36,083 bases of DNA from Mycobacterium sp. (GCA_018882965.1 VEQY01000032.1:1-36083); one strand, 5' to 3'; positions 8,534 to 17,719 are shown, numbered from the stretch's first letter. Notes: generated by a model from the sequence alone, not told the origin. A program made the numbers and translations.

Positions 8534-10000
8534 ATGGCGATAGCGGTCGATCGCACCAGTGCTCTGTTCATCGACGGTGCGTTCAGGCCCGGGGGATCCG
8601 GGCTCTATCCGACGATCAACCCGGCGACCGAGGAGGTACTCGGTACCGCCGCGGCGGCGGATGCCGGAGACATGCGCCGGGCCATCGACGCCGCGCGGCG
8701 CGCCTTCGACACCACCGCGTGGGCGACCGACACCGAGTTGCGGGTCCGGTGTATCCGGCAGTTGCAGCAGGCCCTCCGCGATCACATCGAGGACGTGCGC
8801 GAGATCACCATCGCCGACGCCGGTGCGCCGCGGATGCTGACGGCGGCCGCGCAACTGGAGGGCCCGGTGGCCGATCTGACGTTCGCGGCCGACACGGCGC
8901 AGCACTACCCGTGGCGGACCGATCTTGGCGTGGCCAGCCCGATGGGGATCGCCACGTCGCGAACCATCGTCCGGGAACCCATCGGCGTGGTGGGCGCCAT
9001 CACCCCGTGGAACTTCCCGCACCAGATCAACCTCGCCAAGATCGGCCCGGCCTTGGCTGCCGGCAACACCGTCGTACTCAAAGCCGCCCCCGACACCCCT
9101 TGGTGTGCAGCCGTTCTCGGCGAGATCGCCGCCGCGCACACCGACATCCCCCCGGGAGTCCTCAACATCATCACCGGCGACGATCACGGCCTCGGAGCGA
9201 TGCTGGCCGCCGATCCGGCGGTCGACATGATCTCGTTCACCGGATCGACGGCGACCGGACGCGCAGTCATGGCATCCGGCGCCGAGACGGTCAAGCGGGT
9301 GTTCCTCGAACTGGGCGGCAAGTCGGCTTTTGTCGTCCTCGATGACGCCGAGTTGGTCGGCGCCTGTTCGGTCGCGGCGTTCACCGCGTCGGTGCACGCC
9401 GGTCAGGGCTGCGCGATCACCACCCGCCTGGTCGTGCCCCGCCAGCGTTACGACGAGGCGGTGGCCGCCGCTGCGGCCACGATGTCGGGGATCAAACCCG
9501 GTGACCCCAACGATCCGGGCACCCTGTGCGGTCCACTCATCTCCGCCCGCCAGCGCGACCGGGTGCAGTCCTACCTCGACCTCGCGATCGCGGAGGGCGG
9601 CCGCTTCGCCTGCGGGGGCGGCCGGCCGGCTGATCGGGACCGCGGGTTCTTCATCGAACCCACCGTCGTGGCGGGGCTGGACAACGACGCCCGCGTGGCG
9701 CGCGAGGAGATCTTCGGCCCGGTGCTCACCGTGCTGGCGCACGACGGCGACGACGACGCGGTCCGCATCGCCAACGACTCGCCCTACGGCCTGTCGGGCA
9801 CGGTCTACAGCGCCGACCCGCACCGGGCCCGGGCGGTGGCGGACCGGTTGCGCGTCGGCACCGTCAACGTCAACGGCGGGGTGTGGTACTCCGCCGACGT
9901 GCCGTTCGGTGGCTACAAGCAGTCCGGTGTCGGCCGGGAGATGGGTGTGGCCGGGTTCGAGGAGTACCTCGAACTCAAGGTCATCGCGACCGCGGTCTGA
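8534..10000 (+). CDS. aldA: NAD(P)-dependent aldehyde dehydrogenase (AldA-like)
   Basis: A 488-residue ALDH superfamily enzyme that oxidises aldehydes to acids. Visible elements are ITPWNFPHQINLAKIGPAL (Asn of the oxyanion hole), FTGSTATGR (cofactor loop), LELGGKSAF (general-base Glu), GQGCAITTR (nucleophilic Cys), EEIFGPVL and PFGGYKQSGVGREMG. ATG 8534 gives a start that aligns with Rv0768 as I recall it (SALFIDGAF) and follows GGCGGGAG; a GTG at 8507 would add nine poorly conserved residues. It is the first gene of a four-gene operon and lies 9 bp before the SDR gene. The substrate is unknown. Confidence 0.93.
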   Translation: MAIAVDRTSALFIDGAFRPGGSGLYPTINPATEEVLGTAAAADAGDMRRAIDAARRAFDTTAWATDTELRVRCIRQLQQALRDHIEDVREITIADAGAPRMLTAAAQLEGPVADLTFAADTAQHYPWRTDLGVASPMGIATSRTIVREPIGVVGAITPWNFPHQINLAKIGPALAAGNTVVLKAAPDTPWCAAVLGEIAAAHTDIPPGVLNIITGDDHGLGAMLAADPAVDMISFTGSTATGRAVMASGAETVKRVFLELGGKSAFVVLDDAELVGACSVAAFTASVHAGQGCAITTRLVVPRQRYDEAVAAAAATMSGIKPGDPNDPGTLCGPLISARQRDRVQSYLDLAIAEGGRFACGGGRPADRDRGFFIEPTVVAGLDNDARVAREEIFGPVLTVLAHDGDDDAVRIANDSPYGLSGTVYSADPHRARAVADRLRVGTVNVNGGVWYSADVPFGGYKQSGVGREMGVAGFEEYLELKVIATAV

Positions 10001-10009
10001 GGGAGGGTC

Positions 10010-10765
10010 ATGACTGTCGAGGGCTTCGAGGACAGGGTCGCCATCGTCACCGGGGCGGGTGGCGGTATCGGGCAGGCCTACGCCGAGGCTCTGGCGCGCG
10101 CCGGTGCGGCGGTGGTCGTCGCCGATATCGACACCGAGGGCGCCGACCGCGTCGCGGCGGCGATCGTCGCCGACGGCGGGACGGCGATCGCGGTGCCGGT
10201 CGACGTGTCCGAGCCGGAGTCTGCGCAGTCGATGGCAGCCCGGGCTGTCGCGGAATTCGGCGGTATCGACTACCTGGTCAACAATGCCGCCATCTTCGGC
10301 GGGATGAAGCTCGACATGCTGCTCACCGTCGACTGGAGCTACTACCGCAGGTTCATGAGCGTCAACCTCGACGGAGCCCTGGTCTGCACCCGGGCGGTGT
10401 ACAAGGCGATGGCGGAGCGCGGCGGGGGAGCGATCGTCAACCAATCCTCCACCGCGGCCTGGTTGTACGCGAACTACTACGGGCTGGCCAAAGCCGGCGT
10501 CAACAGCCTGACCCAGCAGTTGTCGCGGGAACTCGGCTGGCAGAACATCCGCATCAATGCGATCGCCCCCGGCCCGATCGACACCGAGGCCAATCGGACC
10601 ACCACGCCCAAGGCCATGGTGGACGACATCGTCAAACGCATCCCGCTGAGCCGGATGGGCCAACCGGAGGACCTGGTCGGAATGTGCCTGTTCCTGCTCT
10701 CCGACGCGGCGCGCTGGATCACCGGGCAGATCTTCACCGTCGACGGCGGGCAGATCATCCGATGA
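10010..10765 (+). CDS. Short-chain dehydrogenase/reductase (Rv0769-like)
   Basis: A 251-residue classical SDR with TGAGGGIG (~residues 15-22), ADIDTEG (Asp after beta-2 suggesting NAD preference), LVNNAAIFGG, catalytic Ser in NQSSTAAW and YYGLAK (Tyr/Lys). It ends with the family motif GQIFTVDGGQ. GAGGGAGGG lies just before the ATG. It follows aldA by 9 bp and overlaps the next dehydrogenase by 4 bp (ATGA), so these redox enzymes are co-expressed and probably act in sequence on a small alcohol, aldehyde or hydroxy acid (inference). Confidence 0.93.
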   Translation: MTVEGFEDRVAIVTGAGGGIGQAYAEALARAGAAVVVADIDTEGADRVAAAIVADGGTAIAVPVDVSEPESAQSMAARAVAEFGGIDYLVNNAAIFGGMKLDMLLTVDWSYYRRFMSVNLDGALVCTRAVYKAMAERGGGAIVNQSSTAAWLYANYYGLAKAGVNSLTQQLSRELGWQNIRINAIAPGPIDTEANRTTTPKAMVDDIVKRIPLSRMGQPEDLVGMCLFLLSDAARWITGQIFTVDGGQIIR

Positions 10766-11622
10766 GCGACTCCGCACCGCGGCTCGGCTACGTCGGTCTG
10801 GGCAGCATGGGTGCCCCGATGGCGATGCGACTGACCGGCTGGCCGGGCGGGCTGGTGGTGTTCGACGTGCGGGACGAGGCGATGGAGCCGTTCGACACCG
10901 CGGGGGCGACCGCGGCCGGCGCGCTCGCCGAAGTCGCGACGGCGGACGTCATCAGCGTCACCGTCCTGGACGACGAGCAGGTGCGCGAGGTCGTCGGCGA
11001 ACTGGCCCGCCACGCCGCGCCGGACACGGTCATCGCCGTCCACTCGACCATCAGTGACACCACCGCCGTCGATCTGGCCGACCGTTATGCGTCCAATGCC
11101 ATCCACGTCGTCGACGCCCCCGTCAGCGGCGGTGCGGGGGCGGCGGCGAAGGGTGAGCTGGCCACCATGGTCGGGGCGGGCCGTGGGATCTACGAACGCA
11201 TCAAACCGGTCTTCACCCGGTGGGCCTCACTGGTGATCCATGCCGGTGAGCCGGGGGCCGGGACGCGGATGAAACTGGCGCGCAACATGCTGACCTTCAG
11301 CTCCTTCGCCGCAGTGTGCGAGTCGATGAGACTGGCCGAAGCGGCGGGTCTTGACCTTCAAGCATTGGGCCGGGTGGTGCGGCACAGCGACGCCCTCACC
11401 GGTGGTCCGGGCGCGATCATGGTGCGAGACAACACGCACGAACTCGAGCCCGGGCACTGGTTGTATGACGCCTTCACCCACACCCGCGGGCTGGGTGAGA
11501 AAGATCTGCGATTGGCTCTGGCGCTGGGCGACGCACTCGGCGTCGAGTTGCCGCTCGCCCAAGTCGCATTGCGCGACCTGGCGGCCGGGCTCGGCGTTCC
11601 GCACCATCCGACGAAGGAGTGA
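10762..11622 (+). CDS. 3-hydroxyisobutyrate dehydrogenase-like NAD(P)-binding protein
   Basis: A 286-residue beta-hydroxyacid dehydrogenase. The N-terminal Rossmann motif is LGYVGLGSMGAPMA, the substrate-binding signature is DAPVSGGAGAAAKGEL, and the catalytic Lys is in MKLARNM. The helical C-terminal domain contains KDLRLALALGDALGVELPL. The family oxidises 3-hydroxy acids to semialdehydes or reduces the reverse. With an aldehyde dehydrogenase upstream, a hydroxy acid to semialdehyde to acid route is plausible but unproven. The start overlaps the SDR stop. Equivalent to Rv0770. Confidence 0.92.
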   Translation: MSDSAPRLGYVGLGSMGAPMAMRLTGWPGGLVVFDVRDEAMEPFDTAGATAAGALAEVATADVISVTVLDDEQVREVVGELARHAAPDTVIAVHSTISDTTAVDLADRYASNAIHVVDAPVSGGAGAAAKGELATMVGAGRGIYERIKPVFTRWASLVIHAGEPGAGTRMKLARNMLTFSSFAAVCESMRLAEAAGLDLQALGRVVRHSDALTGGPGAIMVRDNTHELEPGHWLYDAFTHTRGLGEKDLRLALALGDALGVELPLAQVALRDLAAGLGVPHHPTKE

Positions 11623-11625
11623 GAA

Positions 11626-12006
11626 GTGGACGAACGGCGCCGCAAAGGCCTGGCGAAGATGAACGAGGTCTACGCGTGGGACATGCCGGACATGCCCGGC
11701 GACTTCTTCGCGCTGACCGTCGATCACCTGTTCGCCGATATCTGGAGCCGCCCCGGACTGTCGATGCGCGACAAACGGATCATGACCCTCTCGGTGGTGA
11801 CCGCGCTTGGTCTACCGGATCTCGCCGAGATCCAGGTGAACGCGGCGCTGCACAACCGGGAGATGACCGAATCGGACCTGCGGGAGATGGCGGTGTTCAT
11901 CACCCACTACGTCGGCTTCCCGCTCGGGTCGACGTTCAACGGGGTGGTCGAGAAAGTCATCGCCCGGCGCGACAAGGCCAAAGCCACCGGGAAAACCGAT
12001 CAGTGA
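11626..12006 (+). CDS. Carboxymuconolactone decarboxylase-family protein
   Basis: A 126-residue, mostly helical protein of the CMD/AhpD-like fold: DHLFADIWSRPGLSMRDKRIMTL is followed by ALGLPDLAEIQVNAALHNREMTESDLREM and a late HYVGFPLGSTFNG. It has no CxxC, so it is not an AhpD-type peroxidase. The GTG start at 11626 is preceded by GAAGGAG and comes 3 nt after the previous stop. It closes the aldA operon and matches Rv0771 in place. The family includes decarboxylases of lactones, but the substrate here is not predictable. Confidence 0.9.
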   Translation: MDERRRKGLAKMNEVYAWDMPDMPGDFFALTVDHLFADIWSRPGLSMRDKRIMTLSVVTALGLPDLAEIQVNAALHNREMTESDLREMAVFITHYVGFPLGSTFNGVVEKVIARRDKAKATGKTDQ

Positions 12007-12014
12007 GCCGCGCG

Positions 12015-12365
12015 CTACCAGCCCACCACGGACTGGTAGGCCGCCGCACCGACGGCGAAGGTCAGGGCGCACAGCGCGAACGTCCCCGCCGCGATCGGCC
12101 ACGCCTTCCGGCGGTGGTTGAGTCGGACGACGGTGATCACCCCGCCGGTGAGGCCGATCAATGCGGCTATCGCCAACGTCGTCGTCACCGTGCTGAAAGC
12201 GTCATCGGCGCTGCAACTCTCCGGTGGGCAGTAGTCGAGGAAGGCAATCGTGACGAGGCCGACGACGGCGGCTGCGGCACCGAGCAGGACCGTGAGCACC
12301 AACACGGTGACCGAGAGGGTGATGTCCCTCCTCGATCGGGGAGTCTCCGGAGTCGGTTGGGCCAC
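12015..12365 (-). CDS. Small membrane protein, three predicted TM segments
   Basis: A 116-residue protein with three hydrophobic stretches: residues ~16-42 ([17 protein letters not shown]), ~60-80 ([17 protein letters not shown]) and ~88-110 ([17 protein letters not shown]). Between the first two is an extracytoplasmic-looking loop with two Cys (YCPPESC). GTG 12365 was chosen because TAGCAT lies 8 nt upstream on this strand (leaderless layout); ATG 12401 would add 12 residues. It is divergent from purD and convergent with the aldA operon. Function unknown. Confidence 0.72.
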   Translation of the reverse strand: MAQPTPETPRSRRDITLSVTVLVLTVLLGAAAAVVGLVTIAFLDYCPPESCSADDAFSTVTTTLAIAALIGLTGGVITVVRLNHRRKAWPIAAGTFALCALTFAVGAAAYQSVVGW

Positions 12366-12373
12366 GGCAGCGG

Positions 12374-12379
12374 ATGCTA
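12374..12379 (-). promoter_or_regulatory. Putative -10 box of the small membrane protein gene
   Basis: TAGCAT on the minus strand fits TANNNT and ends 8 nt before GTG 12365, consistent with a leaderless transcript. Confidence 0.4.
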
Positions 12380-12401
12380 CCGACGCTGCGGCGGCGAGCA
12401 T

Positions 12402-12407
12402 TAGGGT
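12402..12407 (+). promoter_or_regulatory. Putative -10 box of leaderless purD
   Basis: TAGGGT ends 8 nt before the purD GTG at 12416. There is no Shine-Dalgarno sequence, so initiation on a leaderless mRNA is likely. Confidence 0.5.
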
Positions 12408-12415
12408 GTGAGCCT

Positions 12416-13684
12416 GTGCGCGTTCTCGTCATCGGGTCAGGTGCCCGCGAACACGCCCTCCTGCTCGCCCTGCGCAAGGACCCCGCGGTCGAACAGCTGG
12501 CCATCGCGCCGGGCAACGCCGGCACCGCCCGGATCGCCGAGCAGTACGACGTCGACATCACCTCCGCGGAGGATGTGACCGCGCTGGCCAAACAGTTCCG
12601 CGCCGATCTGGTGGTGATCGGCCCGGAGATGCCCCTGGTGCTCGGCGTCGCCGACGCGGTGCGCGCGGAAGGCATCGCGTGCTTCGGCCCCTCGCGGGAT
12701 GCGGCGCGCATCGAGGGCTCCAAGGCCTTCGCCAAAGACGTGATGGCGGCGGCCAGAGTCCGTACGGCGTCCAGCGAGACCGTCGACAACCCCGCAAAGC
12801 TGGACGCGGCGCTCGATCGATTCGGTCCGGTCGCGGGCCAGGAGGCCTGGGTGGTCAAGGACGACGGTCTGGCCGCCGGCAAGGGCGTGGTCGTCACCGA
12901 TGATCGTCACGCCGCTCGGGCCCATGCCGCGGCCCTGCTGGAGTCCGGACACCCGGTGCTGCTGGAGTCCTTTCTGAGCGGACCGGAGGTGTCGCTGTTC
13001 TGTCTGGTGGACGGCGCCACAGTCGTACCGCTGTTGCCGGCGCAGGATTTCAAGCGGGTGGCCGACGGGGATCTGGGTCCCAACACCGGGGGGATGGGTG
13101 CGTACGCGCCGCTGCCGTGGTTGTCCGACTCGGTGACCGCCGCGATCGTTCACGAGGTGGTGGAACCCGTGGCGGCGGAACTGCTCGCCCGCGGGTGTCC
13201 GTTCTCGGGTCTGCTCTACGCGGGTCTGGCGATCACTCCCGACGGGCCCGCGGTGGTCGAGTTCAACTGCCGGTTCGGTGATCCCGAGACGCAGGCGGTG
13301 CTGGCGTTGCTGGAGTCCCCGCTGGGACAGCTGCTCTACGCGACCGCCACCGGGACCTTGGCCGACGCGCCTGCTCCGCGGTGGCGCAGCGGCTGCGCGG
13401 TGACGGTCGTCTTGGCCGCGGAGAACTACCCCGGCCGTCCGCGCCTAGGTGATGTGATCACCGGGGCAGATGCGGCGGGTGTTCTGCATGCCGGCACCAC
13501 CCGACGCGAGGACGGGTCCATCGTCTCTTCCGGCGGCCGGGTGCTCTCGATTGTCGGGACGGGTTCTGACCTGGCCGGCGCCCGTGCGGAGGCCTACCGG
13601 ACCATGTCCTCGATTCAGCTGTCCGGCAGCCACTTCCGTGCCGATATCGCCCAGGCGGCAGCCGAGGGCAGGATCGGTTTGTGA
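12416..13684 (+). CDS. purD: Phosphoribosylamine-glycine ligase (GAR synthetase)
   Basis: A 422-residue ATP-grasp ligase for step 2 of de novo purine synthesis: phosphoribosylamine + glycine + ATP to GAR. Visible motifs are [14 protein letters not shown] at the N-terminus, [37 protein letters not shown] (ATP-grasp), [10 protein letters not shown] and [12 protein letters not shown] (metal binding). The length equals M. tuberculosis PurD. GTG 12416 was chosen from MRVLVIGSG and the -10 box 8 nt upstream. The stop overlaps the next gene as GTGA. Confidence 0.97.
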   Translation: MRVLVIGSGAREHALLLALRKDPAVEQLAIAPGNAGTARIAEQYDVDITSAEDVTALAKQFRADLVVIGPEMPLVLGVADAVRAEGIACFGPSRDAARIEGSKAFAKDVMAAARVRTASSETVDNPAKLDAALDRFGPVAGQEAWVVKDDGLAAGKGVVVTDDRHAARAHAAALLESGHPVLLESFLSGPEVSLFCLVDGATVVPLLPAQDFKRVADGDLGPNTGGMGAYAPLPWLSDSVTAAIVHEVVEPVAAELLARGCPFSGLLYAGLAITPDGPAVVEFNCRFGDPETQAVLALLESPLGQLLYATATGTLADAPAPRWRSGCAVTVVLAAENYPGRPRLGDVITGADAAGVLHAGTTRREDGSIVSSGGRVLSIVGTGSDLAGARAEAYRTMSSIQLSGSHFRADIAQAAAEGRIGL

Positions 13685-14463
13685 GCGGGCTCAATCGGCG
13701 GGCGGCTTTCCGGTCCGAGCGGGCTGATCTGCTGGCGTTCTGTGCTTCACTCGGTCCGGCGGACTGGCGGATGGACAGTCGCGCCGCGGGCTGGAGCATC
13801 CAGGACTGCGTCGCCCATCTCGCGTCGGGGTGCCACGCACTGTTCGGGACGGGCCTGGTGAAGGTCATGCGCAGCCGCCATATCGAGCAATTCAACGACG
13901 ACCAGGTGGAGCTGCGTCGCGATCGGCTACCCGCGGAGGTGCTCGGCGAATACCGGCGATGGAGCCGGCTGCTGATCGTCCTGCTGCCGGGGTTTTCCCG
14001 CGGCCCGATGGCTCGCGTCGAAGTCCGGCTGGCCGAACTGGGGCGCTTTCCGGCCCGGCTGGTGCCCAGTGCGGCGGTGTTCGACCACCACACCCATCTG
14101 CGCCACGACATGGCCCCCGCGCTCGGCAGGCCCGCGCCGGGCACCGACGCCAACCGGATGGCCGTGACCCTGGAGTGGATGATGGCGGTGTTGTCCAACC
14201 AGCTGCGGGCCGCTCGGCCGGCGTGGCTGGATCGCCCGCTGTCGATCACGCTCGACGGTCCCGGCGGCGGAACCTGGCTGATCGAACCGACCGGAGCGAT
14301 CAGTGCCGGGCGTGGCGGACCGGCCGCCGCCCGCATCGGCGCGGTGGCGCTGGAATTTCCGGAGTGGGCGACCCGGCGCGCCGGGTGGCGCGAGCGCAAG
14401 GTCTGTGTCGCCGGTGACGCGGACTACGGCGAGCGTTTCCTCGACGTGGTCAACATCGTCTGA
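13681..14463 (+). CDS. Mycothiol-dependent maleylpyruvate isomerase-like (DinB_2 fold) protein
   Basis: A 260-residue protein whose N-terminal half has the four-helix MDMPI/DinB pattern: [14 protein letters not shown], then [14 protein letters not shown], the characteristic metal-binding His on helix 2, and later [14 protein letters not shown] with further His. The C-terminal part (~175-260) is an SCP-like alpha/beta domain. Members use mycothiol or another thiol cofactor as transferase or isomerase. The GTG start overlaps the purD stop by 4 nt. In M. tuberculosis, as I recall, a gamma-glutamyltransferase gene (Rv0773c) sits at this place, so the gene differs here. Confidence 0.82.
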   Translation: MSGLNRRAAFRSERADLLAFCASLGPADWRMDSRAAGWSIQDCVAHLASGCHALFGTGLVKVMRSRHIEQFNDDQVELRRDRLPAEVLGEYRRWSRLLIVLLPGFSRGPMARVEVRLAELGRFPARLVPSAAVFDHHTHLRHDMAPALGRPAPGTDANRMAVTLEWMMAVLSNQLRAARPAWLDRPLSITLDGPGGGTWLIEPTGAISAGRGGPAAARIGAVALEFPEWATRRAGWRERKVCVAGDADYGERFLDVVNIV

Positions 14464-14493
14464 GCCGTCTGAGCGGTCTGGGCCGTCTGGACG
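14458..14493 (+). repeat. Four-unit 9-bp imperfect tandem repeat
   Basis: Units GTCTGAGCC, GTCTGAGCG, GTCTGGGCC and GTCTGGACG run through the stop codon of the MDMPI-like gene and fill the 30-bp gap to the convergent esterase stop. This may be a slippage-prone or terminator-adjacent repeat. Confidence 0.7.
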
Positions 14494-15312
14494 TCAGGCC
14501 GTGAGCAGCGGAGCGACCCAAGCCAGCTCGGCGGGCAGCTGGGCGCTCCAGAAGCCCGCGTCGTGGCCGCCCGGCGCGAACCCGCCCGCCGGCGGGCTGG
14601 GCAGCTGCGCGATGAACTCCCGAGTGGCCGCGGCGAACGGGTCGGCGTCCCCGCAGTCGATCCGGATCGGAATCGACCCCAGCGCCGGCAGGCCGAACAC
14701 GCTGTTGGCGGCGAAGTCCGCCGCCCCGTCGAAAGCACCCGGCGCGGCCGCACCCGGTGACAGCCACAGCGCCGGACTCACCGCACAGATCGCGGCGGTG
14801 CGGGCCGCACCGAGCCGGCCGCCGAGTAGCAGCGCGCCGTAGCCCCCCATCGACCAGCCCAGAAAGCCGACCCGGGAGGTGTCCAGACCCTGTCCGGTCA
14901 GCAGCGGGATGAGCTCACCGAGCACCATCGCACCGGAGTCCTCTCCGGAGGATCGCCGGTGCCAGTAACCCCCGCCGCCGTCGACGGCCACCACCGCGAA
15001 CGGCGGCAGGCCGGCCGCGACCGCCTGGGCCAAGCCCTGCTCGACGCCGCCGGCCATGACCGTCGCGGCATCGCTGCCCTTGCCGTGGAGGGCGATCAGC
15101 GGTCGCAGCGGCGCGCTCTGGCCGGGTGGGCGGGCGATCGCCCACGAGGTGGGGATTCCGCCACGGGCTGCCGAGGTGAAGGTTCCGGTCGTCATCGTCG
15201 GCGCCGCGGTCGGGTCGGCCGCGGCGCGCGGACTCCGCCATCCGGGCAGCACGCCGAGGCCGGCCGCGCCGGCGGCAAGCCGCAGCATCGCGCGGCGGCT
15301 GATCGTCGGCAT
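14494..15312 (-). CDS. Tat-exported alpha/beta-hydrolase esterase (Rv0774c-like)
   Basis: A 272-residue esterase. The N-terminus MPTISRRAMLRLAAGAAGLG is a twin-arginine signal (SRRAMLR). The catalytic triad appears as Ser in GWSMGGYG (~residue 150), Asp in DCGDADPF (~221) and His in PGGHDAGFW (~249). The nucleophile-elbow and PALIALHGKG-type oxyanion region fit the esterase D/PHB depolymerase group. It should act outside the membrane on an ester lipid or sugar ester (inference). It converges on the MDMPI-like gene and diverges from a TetR gene across 57 bp. M. tuberculosis Rv0774c is the likely equivalent. Confidence 0.9.
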   Translation of the reverse strand: MPTISRRAMLRLAAGAAGLGVLPGWRSPRAAADPTAAPTMTTGTFTSAARGGIPTSWAIARPPGQSAPLRPLIALHGKGSDAATVMAGGVEQGLAQAVAAGLPPFAVVAVDGGGGYWHRRSSGEDSGAMVLGELIPLLTGQGLDTSRVGFLGWSMGGYGALLLGGRLGAARTAAICAVSPALWLSPGAAAPGAFDGAADFAANSVFGLPALGSIPIRIDCGDADPFAAATREFIAQLPSPPAGGFAPGGHDAGFWSAQLPAELAWVAPLLTA

Positions 15313-15369
15313 TGGCTCATCTTGCCAACTCGCCTAAAGCCGGGTTGCGGGCTGGAGGTTGCTGGCAGC

Positions 15370-15978
15370 ATGACAGCGGTGACAGCCGCGGTGACCCCCA
15401 AAGGAGAGCGTCGCCGGTACGCGCTGGTGAGCGCGGCAGCCGAACTGCTGTCCGAAGGCGGATTCGAGGCGGTACATCATCGCGCGGTTGCGCGTCGTGC
15501 CGGGTTACCACTGGCGTCGACGACCTATTACTTCGCCTCGCTGGACGAACTGGTCGGCAAAGCCGTCGAGTACATCGGCACCGCGGAAGCCGCGCAGTTG
15601 CGCGCCCAGGTTCAGGCGCTGCCGCGACGGCGCCGTGGCACCGACGCCGCCGTCGATCTGCTTGTCGAACTTCTCGCCGGAGAACCGACCAGTGAGCAAT
15701 TGATCTCGCGCTACGAGCGCTACATCGCGTGTGCGCGTCATCCGGCCCTGCGCGCCATCGAACGCCGACTGCTTCAGCAGCGCATCGATGCCGTCGTCGA
15801 AGCGATGGCACGCTCCGGCCGCAGCGCGCGGGTGGACATGATGACGGCGTTGGTATGCGCGGTCGACGGCGCGGTGGTATCGGCGATCGTGGAAGACCGC
15901 AGCGGACCCCGCGAGACCGTCCGTGCGACGCTGGTCGGTGTGATCGACGTGTTGGCACCGATCGACGAGCGGATGTGA
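15370..15978 (+). CDS. TetR-family transcriptional regulator (Rv0775-like)
   Basis: A 202-residue TetR protein. The DNA-binding domain covers ~residues 12-58: ERRRYALVSAAAELLSEGG, then RAVARRAGLPLASTTYYF as helix-turn-helix, followed by ASLDELVGKAVEY. The C-terminal helical domain contains YIACARHPALRAIERR. ATG 15370 follows GGAGG by ~11 nt. It faces the esterase gene and runs into an SDR gene with a 1-nt overlap (TGATG), so it may control either or both. No clear operator palindrome was found in the 57-bp gap. Confidence 0.9.
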   Translation: MTAVTAAVTPKGERRRYALVSAAAELLSEGGFEAVHHRAVARRAGLPLASTTYYFASLDELVGKAVEYIGTAEAAQLRAQVQALPRRRRGTDAAVDLLVELLAGEPTSEQLISRYERYIACARHPALRAIERRLLQQRIDAVVEAMARSGRSARVDMMTALVCAVDGAVVSAIVEDRSGPRETVRATLVGVIDVLAPIDERM

Positions 15979-16967
15979 TGGTGGATCTGAGGGGCGTCGC
16001 CCGACCGGTCACCGACCTGATCGACGGAGCCATGGATCGCGCGCTGGTGCTCGGCTACACCAGGATCGGCTCGGGGCTCCGCCGGCGCTGGTGGCCGGCT
16101 GACCCGGCGCCGGATTGCATGGTCGGAAAGAGAGTGCTGGTCACCGGGGCGACCGCAGGTATCGGCTTAGCGATGGCGCGGGCGTTCGCCGAGCTCGGGG
16201 CGACGGTGCACCTGCTGGGCCGCGATCCTGAGAAGGTTCGCCGTCGGGTGGCCGAGATCCGTGCCGAGGTGCCCGGGTCCGACGTGGTGGGGGAGGTGTG
16301 CGACGTCTCCGATCTGGACGCGGTGACGACGTGGGCCGCCGACTTCTCCAACCGGGTGCCCGCGCTCGAGGGGCTGGTGCACAACGCCGGGCTGATGCCC
16401 AAGCAACGTCTGGTCACCCCGCAGGGTCACGAACTGCAGTTGGCAACCCACGTCCTGGGCCCGCACCTGATGACCGAGAAGCTGCTTCCGCTATTGCGGG
16501 CGGCTCGCGGCGCATCGGTGGTGTTCGTCTCCTCCGGCGGGATGTACAGCACACCGCTGGTGGTCGGCGACCTCGAATACCGCCGCGACTACAACGGGGT
16601 GCGGGCCTACGCGCGCACCAAACGGATGCAGGTGGTCCTCGCCGACGCGTGGGCACGGCGGCTGGCCGGCACCGACGTCCGGGTCGAGAGCATGCACCCG
16701 GGCTGGGTGGACACCCCCGGCGTGGCCGAATACCTGCCCCGCTTTCGGGTCATCACCCGGCCGCTGCTGCGGGATCTGGCCGACGGGGCCGACACGGTGG
16801 TGTGGTTGGTCGCCACCCGCCCGCCGTCCAGGCCCGGACACTTCTGGCACGACCGCGCGCAGCGCCCCACCACTTTCGGCTGGCAGCGCCACGAGAACCA
16901 GGCCACCGTGCGCCGGTTCCTGGAAGCGGTCAGTGAACTCAGCGCGACGCCCAACCGCTGGGTCTAG
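15978..16967 (+). CDS. Short-chain dehydrogenase of the DHRS12-like type
   Basis: A 329-residue SDR with a ~45-residue N-terminal extension (GAMDRALVLGYTRIGSGLRR) as in DHRS12-like oxidoreductases. It then has TGATAGIG (~residues 56-63), HLLGRDPEKVR (Arg favouring NADP), HNAGLM, Ser in VSSGGMYS and Tyr/Lys in YARTK. The C-terminal part HPGWVDTPGV and FWHDRAQRPTT is typical of that subgroup. The start overlaps the TetR stop by 1 nt. The stop overlaps the convergent DUF429 stop within CTAG. A role in lipid carbonyl metabolism is inferred, substrate unknown. Confidence 0.88.
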   Translation: MVDLRGVARPVTDLIDGAMDRALVLGYTRIGSGLRRRWWPADPAPDCMVGKRVLVTGATAGIGLAMARAFAELGATVHLLGRDPEKVRRRVAEIRAEVPGSDVVGEVCDVSDLDAVTTWAADFSNRVPALEGLVHNAGLMPKQRLVTPQGHELQLATHVLGPHLMTEKLLPLLRAARGASVVFVSSGGMYSTPLVVGDLEYRRDYNGVRAYARTKRMQVVLADAWARRLAGTDVRVESMHPGWVDTPGVAEYLPRFRVITRPLLRDLADGADTVVWLVATRPPSRPGHFWHDRAQRPTTFGWQRHENQATVRRFLEAVSELSATPNRWV

Positions 16968-17695
16968 TCACCGGATGGCGTCGGGGTGACGATGCACCCT
17001 GTCTGCGCGTCCCCGTAGACCGTCACATCAGCGGGCCGCTCGACGAAGAACCGCGCGATGTATGCGCACAGCACCGCATCCACCGGATCCTCGGCTCGGC
17101 GCAGATCCGACTTGCGGGTCGCCGAACCCACCGCGTCGCGAAGCTCGGCCCAGTCCCCGGCTCCGACGTCGAGGTCCGGGGTGGCCGCGGCCAGGCTTTC
17201 GATCAGGCTCATCAGCCGCGTCAACTCCGATCGCAACAGCGCGAAGTCCCGGCCCGCTTTCTGTTTGTACTTCAGGGTCTTGGGCAGGCCGAACAGAACC
17301 ACCGACGCCGCGTGCGGGTACACCTCCAGTGCGCGCCGCCGCGCCGGTGCCCGCGGGTCGAGTTCGAGGTCCAGGGCGGCGCAGAGCCGAGCGCCGCGCC
17401 CGCCGTCGGCGAACCACGCCAGGCCGGTGTTGGCCGGGTGGGCGCCCGCGTCGAAGCGCCGGAAGGCGCGGTTCAGCTGGGCCTCGCACGGCCGGTTACC
17501 CGTCGGGTTGGTCACCACCAGCGGGGCGTCGATCGCCACCACGCACTCACCGCGCACGAAGGGCTCCAGCTGGGCCTGCAGGTCGTCATCGCCCGCGGCC
17601 ACTCCGAGGTGGCAGAGCACGCCGCGCGCGTCGACGGCGGCGACACCCGTCGGGCTGCGCCGCCCCCAGGCGAGGTCGACTCCGACGAAGAACAC
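16964..17695 (-). CDS. DUF429 family protein, RNase H-like fold (Rv0776c-like)
   Basis: A 243-residue DUF429 protein. The N-terminus FFVGVDLAWG carries the first Asp of an RNase H-like acidic set. VVAIDAPLVV has the second, and EDPVDAVLCAYIA near the end holds the third acidic pair. RALEVYPHAASVVLFGL is a family hallmark. Predicted nuclease activity is untested. The GTG start at 17695 has a TACGGT box 7 nt upstream on this strand, pointing to a leaderless mRNA that shares the 24-bp promoter region with purB. Its TAG overlaps the SDR stop. Confidence 0.87.
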   Translation of the reverse strand: MFFVGVDLAWGRRSPTGVAAVDARGVLCHLGVAAGDDDLQAQLEPFVRGECVVAIDAPLVVTNPTGNRPCEAQLNRAFRRFDAGAHPANTGLAWFADGGRGARLCAALDLELDPRAPARRRALEVYPHAASVVLFGLPKTLKYKQKAGRDFALLRSELTRLMSLIESLAAATPDLDVGAGDWAELRDAVGSATRKSDLRRAEDPVDAVLCAYIARFFVERPADVTVYGDAQTGCIVTPTPSGD

Positions 17696-17702
17696 ACCCC
17701 AA

Positions 17703-17712
17703 ACCGTAAGCT
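17703..17712. promoter_or_regulatory. Bidirectional overlapping -10 boxes, DUF429/purB
   Basis: The 10-mer ACCGTAAGCT holds TAAGCT on the plus strand (17707-17712) and TACGGT on the minus strand (17703-17708), sharing the TA at 17707-17708. Each box ends exactly 7 nt from its start codon (GTG 17720 and GTG 17695). The whole intergenic region is 24 bp. Confidence 0.55.
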
Positions 17713-17719
17713 GTGGGCT

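Noticed and set aside
8255..10777. 840-codon open frame antisense to aldA and the SDR gene
   Set aside because: It is a high-GC shadow frame: Arg/Gly/His/Asp-rich translation without domain pattern, opposite strongly conserved enzymes.
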